Origin: Hypsibius dujardini
Lineage: Eukaryota > Tardigrada > Eutardigrada > Parachela > Hypsibiidae
Direction of reading: 5' to 3'
DNA: 38,985 nucleotides
NCBI GenBank assembly: GCA_001579985.1
Contig: LRSR01007678.1
Span: 1-38,985 of the forward strand
Shown: positions 32,085 through 38,985 of the stretch, in pieces
Numbering within the stretch: position 1 is the first letter of the stretch
How the letters are laid out: every line of letters starts with the position of its first letter
Position numbers and translations under genes: made by a program
The notes under the pieces: generated by a model
The model's database searches: none
Seen by the model: only the letters and a program-made list of their open reading frames with translations
What the model was told of the DNA's origin: nothing

Positions 32085-32634
32085 ATTACCTGGCGATGAA
32101 TCGATTGATTGACGAATTAATCACTAAACTGCAAGCAGTGCACGTGCGATTTTGTTTTGGTTTTTGTCCACGCGTCGCGTTTAACTTCTGCATTTTTTTC
32201 TTCAGTATTTTGGTTTTTGCCTGGAAGAACCACATCACCTTCAGTTCGTATTATTGTTTGCTCAACGTTTTTTTTTCAGCCCGTGTCACTTCACTGGAAA
32301 TGGTATTTTTTACCTGCATTCGCATTTCCCTCTTCGATTTTCCAAATTGAACGACATTTTTTTCTGCTTAGTGAAATCACATCGACTGCTAATGTTTCAT
32401 CGTTTTGACTGGGCGATAATCTGCAGAAATTTATTCCTCATGCCTGAGCTCAATCGAATATTCAAAATCCTTAAAAGCACAGCTGATTATGCAAGTTCTG
32501 CAGATGTTTGGTTTTTTTTCTGTCAGCACATCGCGTGTATTGCATCCGTAATTAGCCCATTTTTTATGACGCTTTTTTTCAGGATCATTAATCAGAGCGG
32601 ATAGTAGCTGCTAGCCGTGGCGGTTCACTGCAAC

Positions 32635-35600
32635 ATGCCTATGACACGCAGCAGCACGGTCGCCGCCGATTCCATCGCGAGAACTGACTCATCCCCAACC
32701 AAAAGCGTTGTTCAATCCAACCATCATGTCCTCGAAAACTCCACCGCATCTACTGTCAACGTCCAGATTGAGCAGCAACTGCAGCCGCCTGTCGTGGAAG
32801 CGACCAAGTCGAGCGCTGTTGAGGATCTGCTCCAGTCCAGCATGCTGACGGACGACGGAGGGGATTCCGATGACACGGGAAGCTCGGTGGAAAATCACGA
32901 AGTACTGCCGCCGCCGCTGCCGCCCAGTAAGATCAAGTCGCCGGAAGTCATGGAGCCGTTCGATGAAACCTCCATGGAGTTCGCAGCTATCAAAGTTGAT
33001 TTAGCTAACGTACTGGCGATGTCGGGGAGTGGTGCGACGACCCCGACCACGACGTCTGAAGCTGTCTTAACGGCGACGACAAGTTGCCTCGGGAGACTGG
33101 AAGGCGGCGTTACAATGTCTGGAAGTGAGGAAATGACGCCTGAAACGAACTTGACGGTGTCTGAAATTGGAGCGATTGTGCCTGAAATTGGAGCGGTTGT
33201 GCCTGGCGAGACGATGTCGTTGTCGGAAAGTTCTGCAGCTGTCTCGAGAGACGCCATACGGACCGCAGCCGCCTCTTCTGAGCCGGGGAAGACGGAAGAG
33301 GACGTTGAGCAAGCACTGGACTCACTGGGTTTGATGATGGCAAGTCCGGCAACGATAGCTGTTATACGAGAAGATATTGGGGCGGACGTCACTGATGCTG
33401 TCGCGCATGCTGATCCGACGGACACTGCTGCCGCGGACGTTGCGGTGGCAGATGAGAAGGCGGATTTCGTGGCGAGCAAACTGGTGATAGATGATGGCAG
33501 GCAGTTGCCGGAGGAGTCAGAGTGCTCGCCCAGCGAAAGTTCCGCTCGCGCTGGCAGTTCTGACCAGACGGAGTCCTCCAATAGCAACAGTGGACCTGGA
33601 ACACCCAGCAGTACTACGTCCAGGAAACGCCGGACATCTCGCGTCTCCTCCTCTGTCAATGCGTCGTTCTCCCAGGAGCTCGCTGCGAAAAAGATCAAGA
33701 CTGAACTGGTCGAGGTTAGTAAGCCACGTTCGTTACATCACATCGCTTTCTCGCTTCGGTGACAATTACTTTCAAGCTCGCACACCTTCAAGCTCTATAT
33801 TTGCTGTATGTAAATATGTGCTCTGTAACTTCTGATTCAGGTGTCGATTCTTCAGATGCCGGGGGGCAAACCTTCTTCCTCTTCAAAAAAGGTATTATCA
33901 TGCCCACAAAGAGTGAAATCTCGGTTGACTCAAACTCCCCACTCATCTTTATTATTAGAAAGCCAAATCGCAGGATTCCTTCGATGCGAACCAGTACCCC
34001 ACTGAACTGCTGGTGAGCGATGCGTATAAGTTGACGAAGCCGCCGATGCCGGTCTGCACGTACTGCCTGAATACCAAGTTTAACGAGTTTGAGCCGAAGA
34101 CTATGGATGAACTGCTGCTGAAATGCTCCGGCGAATGCACAAACCACTTCCATAAGCAGTGCCTTCTTGCGAATGGCCATGCCGATGTTGACGTGACGGC
34201 AAACTTCAAGTGCCCGGAGTGCACTTCTGGTAAATGTTTTTTTTATCTGTATTCAGGATCTCAGTTACTTTTCTCCGAAATATAATGATATGTATTCTGT
34301 ATTTGCCTATTATAACTAAAAATATAAGAAGGCCCAATCAAATTTTGCAACTTTCAAATAAACAATTTTATCCTGTACTTAAACGTAAATTTACGAATGA
34401 AATGTCATTTCTGCAATTCTGCCTTTGGGTGTTTCCTTGTCAGTACGATGACGCGCTCTTCTGTTCACTCAGGTATTCGAGCGTGCTTTGCCTGCAAAGA
34501 GACCGCGGCGGATCTCGTGAAATGCCCCGACAAGGACTGCGGTCACTTCTACCACTATGCCTGCCTGGCGGGTCCCCAACCCGCAGATGGTGCTTCCGGC
34601 GCACCGTCGTCGCCCAAGAAGCTTCCACGCTGCCCGCAACACCACTGCCACACGTGCGCACGATCTGGCCGCGAGCCGAAGACGCGGGAGTGGGACAAGA
34701 GCAACCTGAGCAAGTGCAACCAATGCGTCACCGCGCACCACTTCCACTTCATGTGTATGCCGGCGGACGCGAAGGTTTGCATCGACAATCCCCTGCTGCT
34801 GACCTGCTACAAGCATCAGGGCGTGGCGGGGGACAAGAAAAAGGCGACGAAAGGGCAGGAGGCCCGCCGTAAGGGGATCAATGCCACCATCTGCTTTCAC
34901 TGCAAAAAACGTGAGTTGGTCGGGATAGGAACCATGCGTGCATCAGTGCATCAACTGCTCTGTGGAGTGGGAAGCTTAAATTTAAGGCAAAATGTTCAAT
35001 AGCATCCTGTAAGGAACGAACCCATTTTTGTTGTGTCGTGAAACCAGAATTTCCACATTTCCTCATTTCCTCATTTATGATCAAACAGCTCCCTTGTTTG
35101 CCATTTCAAATATCGTTTAAATATGGATGATGCTTCGTTTTAATATTTATCGTCTTGCAGTGCGCTTAATTTGTTGCGGTGTTTTTCCCCTTGATAGAAG
35201 GCGATATTTTCCCGTGCGCCACCTGTCCCTTCAAGTCGGATGTGGAGTGCGCGGGACTGGACGAAAAACCGGACCCATCGTGGCAGTGTCCGGACTGTGC
35301 TAAGGGCAACCGACCGATGCTTCCGGACATTGTCTGGTTCAAGATGGGATCCCATCGGTAAGCTCTTGACTATTCCGTGGGTGCGTTTTGCTCTTCAAGA
35401 ATTTGCGGTTTGAGAGTTGTCTTTGGCGGTTGGTTATTAGGATTTGGCCGTGTCAGATCGTTCCCGAAGTGCTCGTCCCGGAAAAGATCCGCGGGCGCGG
35501 CACGCCGGACAAGCCGATGTTTGTGCGCTTTTTGGGCACCACCGACTACGGCTTCGTCAGCGCGATGGACATTTTGCCCTACGAGATCTGCGATCCCAAG

Positions 35601-37138
35601 TGGAAGCGTAACCCGAAGGAGAAGCACTTTGCTGAAGGTACCTCACGATCGCGGCACTGTATTACTGTAGAAACCCGATAACTCTAGGGCAAAACGCTCG
35701 GTTAAACAGGACACACGTAAAGAAAAGCCTCGACTTGATTGCTTCAAATGTCGGGACACAAGACTACGGCACTGTATTACAGTACTATCCTACTAGCTTT
35801 CGAATCTGTCTGACAGTAATTGGCTCGGTTTTTTTGCTGTTTAATTATATTTAGAAAATATTTCAAATGGCTCAGACAGCGGCTGATTAAGTTCTAAGAC
35901 GTTATTTAAACACTACTCGGTTTACAGTTTTCCATGTAACTTGTAGCTTTGATGGAGGCCAAGCAGAAGGCGAAGGAGCTGCTACGCTTAAAGACAACTG
36001 GACTTGCGAGATTCTTTGTCGGCCAAAAACCGGTCTACAACAAGATCAGGGTATGTTTCTTCCTTGTTTATTGTATAGCTTAGTGTAGTGAAATTTATTT
36101 AAACGCAATTTTTAGAGCAATAAGGCGATCGCCCCTGCCAAATACATCACATCTGTGAAGAAGGAAGACGCCCACGAGTGCGAATGCAAACCGACAGACG
36201 CCGACCCGTGCGGACCCACGTCAAACTGCCTCAATCGGGATATGGAGTACGAGTGCAATCCAAAGTACTGTTCCGCCGGAGACAAGTGCCAGAATCAGCG
36301 GATTCGCAAGAAGGAGTACCCAAAGCTGGACGTGTTTTTCACCGCCAACCGCGGTTGGGCGCTGAAAGTTATGCAGGATATGAAAAAGGTATGTTCAACG
36401 GGATTTGCCCGATCGCCAGGCAGACGGGGAAAGTCGAGTTTTGGCTCCACCAGCGCCTTGTTCCTAACACCGTTTTCGGTTCTCCTTCAGGGCGACCTCG
36501 TGGTAGAATACGTCGGCGAGATAATCACCGTGTTTGAGCGCAATCGCCGGATCAAGGAGAAGCAGGCCAGCGGTGACGCCAACTTCTACTACCTCGACCT
36601 GACCAACGCCCGTGTCATCGACGCCGGCCCGTCCGGCAATGTGGCCCGTTTCGCCAACCATTCGTGCGACGCCAACACCTCCTCCCAGAAGTGGGTCGTC
36701 GACGGGGACACGCACATTGCGCTGATCGCAACGCGAGACATCAAAAAGGGAGACGAGATTACCTTCGACTACCGCTGGGAGTACGAAGCGGGCATCACTT
36801 CGCGCGAGTGTCTCTGCGGCGCAGACAACTGCCCCGGCACGATCGGCGGGAAGACGTACGAGCCGACCCGGGGACGCCAGCTGCCAACCGTGGCCAAGCC
36901 CAAACGTTCCAGCACTTCACCGGGACGCAAGCGCGGTCGAAAGTCGTCGCTGTCTGCGAAGGTTGTCACTAATACTCCGGAGGGGGGACGGCCTCCGAGG
37001 AAGCGGGGACGTTTTGTGAGTCGGGGTGCCGCGACAGCGTTGGACATTTCGGCGGACACTACTGATCAGCAAATGACGGAGATGCTGCCGCCGCTTCCTG
37101 TCGACCCGAGCATTCCCCTGGCGATCGCTGAACCGTAG
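32635..37138 (+). CDS. NSD-family histone H3K36 methyltransferase, about 1,073 aa
   Basis: Catalyses methylation of H3 lysine 36 (typically mono/di) on chromatin. Exons: 32635-33714, 33841-33891, 33959-34229, 34473-34910, 35198-35357, 35441-35637, 35947-36050, 36116-36388 and 36491-37138 (TAG); all in frame. Residues 1-400 are low-complexity Ser/Thr/Glu. PHD-type zinc fingers cover about 410-660 (CTYC...CPEC; CFAC...CGHFYHYAC; CHTC...HHFHFMC; CFHC...CPDC). A PWWP follows (PDIVWFKMGSHRIWP, about 660-730). The AWS is at about 787-838 with CECKPTDADPCG, which singles out the NSD family. SET lies at about 840-960 with EYVGEII, RFANHSC and FDY. The post-SET is CLCGADNC. The tail has a basic AT-hook-like RGRKSS region. 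The usual N-terminal PWWP is not seen. The ATG at 32635 follows an in-frame GTG and is the first Met. Odd residues are reported in the findings. Confidence 0.95.
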
Positions 37139-37654
37139 CCGTATTGTCTTTCGGTCTGCGTCCTTCTCTCTCTCTCTCTCGTCAAATGGACCTGTTGACG
37201 TTTTCGTCTTCCTGCCTCCACGTTTTGATTTCTACTCCACACCACCAGACTACAGACACATATCAGGGATTTTGGGTTTGAAGTTTTTTAAAAGAAGGCT
37301 TCCCCTGTTTTTGCTCTCGTTATGGTTTTCTCTCCGTCCTTATTTAATAATGATTGTATTTCAACAACACACCGAGGGACTGGGATCGGCTTGCTTCGAG
37401 TGTGAACGTGCATATCGTAGTTTGGCATTGTGGTCGACTGTTGAACAGTAAGCGTAATGGATGATGTTTGAAGATTGTTGCATTTTGCAACAGTTCCTTT
37501 TTTTTGCTCTGGCACTTTTGAAGCTCTTCACGGGATTGTGTGTTTCCTTGTGGATGATCCCACTGAAATGTGTTTGTAAACTTGATGAAATATCTTTATC
37601 CTTTCCATAACTCGAGCACTTGATTGTCACTGGTCAGTGGGCATACGCCTGTGG

Positions 37655-37900
37655 ACAGACAAATCGGAACGCTCGATTGGTCAAAAGGAAATTTGTTACC
37701 ACAAGGCTGCATGCTATACAAAAAGAGTGCTTTGACTTGAGGCGGAAATAGTTGGCCACAGGATTACACTGCGCATTTGCGCAACACAGATTACACATGT
37801 GGTCTTGTGGCCAACTATTTTCGCCTCACATCAAAGCAGCCTGCAGTATGGTGGTAACAAATTGCTTCTTGACAAATCGAACGTCCCGATTTTTCTGATC
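37655..37900. mobile_element. Foldback MITE (family E)
   Basis: Long imperfect inverted repeat with arms of about 110 bp. The left arm contains GGAAATTTGTTACCAC and CGGAAATAGTTGGCCACA; the right arm contains TGTGGCCAACTATTTTCG and GTGGTAACAAATT. The loop is at about 37765-37797. There is no ORF. Confidence 0.8.
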
Positions 37901-37934
37901 AAAGGTGCACGTCTTGACCGGATTACATGGTATA

Positions 37935-38105
37935 CAATCAACAACAACAAGATTGAGTACACTGGAGGGTCCGGGGTATAGGCAAAAGGGGCGGAGCAGG
38001 GGGTGGTCAGGTGGTTGATTGTTCGATTGTTTGAAAACCACCCCTGTCCCGCCCCTTTTGCCCATTCCCCGGACCCTCCAGTGTACTCAATCTTGCCGTT
38101 GATGG
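37935..38105. mobile_element. CAGTCAAC MITE (family B), second copy
   Basis: Shares AAGATTGAGTACACTGGAGG, GGGGCGGAGCAGGGGGTGG and the GGTGGTTGATTG core with the copy at 3595-3825. The ends are diverged and flanked by TA (37933-37934 and 38106-38107). Shorter by about 60 bp because part of the interior is missing. Confidence 0.88.
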
Positions 38106-38337
38106 TAGATGGTTGTACACACGCAGAAGCTGCCGCCTGTATATAATTAGCATAGCACTGAAGGCGCTCACTCCGATGTTCGCCGTCTTTGATCCGCTCT
38201 GGTGTTTCCCGCGGATAAATCACGGCCACCTGAGTGCGCAGTCAAGCGGATGAAGAAGCATGATGCTCTGGAAAGCAAGCCGACAAACAATTAGTCAACG
38301 TTGCACGGTGCTTGTGCGGGATCGCCGGAAGCTCAGG

Positions 38338-38573
38338 TGTGAGGCAAAGTTTGTATTTCGGCTCATCCTCCACTTGGTCGATAAATCGGCTCACTCATGG
38401 GTTTGTCTTTGACGGCAGGTGATTGATTGTTTGATTATCTGTACCATATCCTAGTATACTATAGCATTTTTGGAAATCAAAAAATCAAGCAGCTACCATC
38501 AAAGAGAAATCCATGAGTGAGCCGATTTATCGACCAACTGGAGGGTGAGCCGAAATACACACTTTGCCTCATA
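38338..38573. mobile_element. Foldback MITE (family F)
   Basis: The left arm GAGGCAAAGTTTGTATTTCG, with CGATAAATCGGCTCACTCAT further in, is mirrored at the right as GTGAGCCGATTTATCGACC and ATACACACTTTGCCTCAT. Arms are about 80 bp with an AT-rich loop of about 75 bp. Confidence 0.85.
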
Positions 38574-38969
38574 CCGTCATAGAACCAGTTATGATTGAAA
38601 CATTGGAGAACGACAAGGAAGAACACCCTGATAGACACCGTTCAATTCCACGTTACGGACAGAACATTTCCTCAAAATCAAGACACGGTTTCTACTTGAC
38701 GTGGCAGGATGAGTCATTCGTACGTTGTACATGCGTATCTCATCGTACGTTTGTTTTTGGCAACAAATCCAAATCAATCAAATCAAACGAAACGAAGCAT
38801 CTCCACCGATCAAGTCCCTATCCAATCCTTCCTTTCCTTCCCGGACCTTGAACTCTTTCCACCCAACTGCCATCGCTTTTCTTATCTTAGAATTTCATTT
38901 ATTACTCTGCTTCTTTGTTGGTCGCGGCTTGGATATCACCAGACTATTCCCCCCAACAACCACACTCGC

Positions 38970-38979
38970 ATGCCATCAG
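38970..38979 (+). other. Possible first coding exon cut by the right edge
   Basis: ATGCCATCAG is followed directly by the strong donor GTAAGC at 38980-38985. It could be a ten-base first coding exon of a gene continuing beyond the window, or a chance match. Confidence 0.2.
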
Positions 38980-38985
38980 GTAAGC

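Larger units (their letters stand above)
30142..32634. other. Divergent intergenic region between RPS9 and the NSD gene
   Basis: About 2.5 kb with no supported gene. A minus-strand CCAAT box at 30394-30398 lies in the RPS9 upstream region. A 216-bp tandem duplication is at 31180-31605 and an intact MITE at 31962-32084. A pyrimidine tract ending in CAG at about 32580 probably joins a 5' UTR exon to the NSD start exon. ORFs at 31589-31927 and 32072-32408 have no recognisable content. Confidence 0.6.
37139..38985. other. NSD 3' region and foldback cluster
   Basis: The NSD 3' UTR starts with a short CTCTCTCT tract at about 37163-37180. Three foldback elements follow within 1 kb (37655-37900, 37935-38105 and 38338-38573). 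The last 400 bp hold no supported gene except a possible first exon at the right edge. Confidence 0.6.

Noticed and set aside
33841-33891. Doubt that the 51-bp exon 2 of the NSD gene is real
   Set aside because: It is kept in the model because it has good splice sites and preserves frame, though skipping it would also be in frame; only transcripts can decide.

Overview
The window is nuclear DNA from a metazoan with compact, intron-rich genes (most introns 80-900 bp, GT-AG). It carries a complete CFAP70 (axonemal) gene, an animal-type RPS9, an NSD-type histone methyltransferase with PHD/PWWP/AWS/SET order, and an SDF2 gene. A flagellar gene argues against nematodes, which lack motile axonemes. 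A small-genome invertebrate, for example a tardigrade-like ecdysozoan, is plausible, but I cannot name the species from sequence alone. No bacterial, viral, CRISPR or organellar features are visible.

Layout from left to right: (1) 1-440, a complex GACA/CAGG satellite. (2) 598-1975, minus, the 5' three exons of an SDF2 (MIR-domain ER protein) gene whose 3' end lies beyond the left edge. (3) 3403-6097, plus, a five-exon GPI-anchored Ly6/QVR-like protein whose first intron is filled with two foldback elements. (4) 6966-18913, plus, a 15-exon gene for a giant (about 2,721 aa) golgin-like coiled-coil protein. (5) 19917-22537, plus, a four-exon orphan nuclear-looking protein. (6) 23079-28641, minus, CFAP70, eight exons, about 1,171 aa. 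(7) 28914-30141, minus, RPS9, three exons. (8) 32635-37138, plus, an NSD-family H3K36 methyltransferase, nine exons, about 1,073 aa. (9) 37139-38985, a cluster of foldback elements. All exon models were built by hand; every junction keeps the reading frame, and the phases add up to whole codons in all seven genes.

The genes do not form one pathway: secretory/ER, surface, Golgi or cytoskeletal, nuclear, ciliary, ribosomal and chromatin genes sit side by side as expected of a gene-dense animal genome. The striking parts are non-coding and architectural. Most introns of genes 4-6 carry long CAGA/TCTG tetranucleotide arrays that switch orientation from intron to intron, so they can pair across exons. 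There are at least seven foldback (MITE-like) elements in five families, several flanked by TA, two sharing a terminal CACACGTGG motif. One insertion has a readable pre-insertion site in an adjacent 64-bp repeat. Among the proteins, the coiled-coil giant carries a recurring NQ-EWK-F module, CFAP70 ends in four in-frame decapeptide repeats, and the NSD protein has lost the SET-domain cysteine that normally completes the post-SET zinc site.
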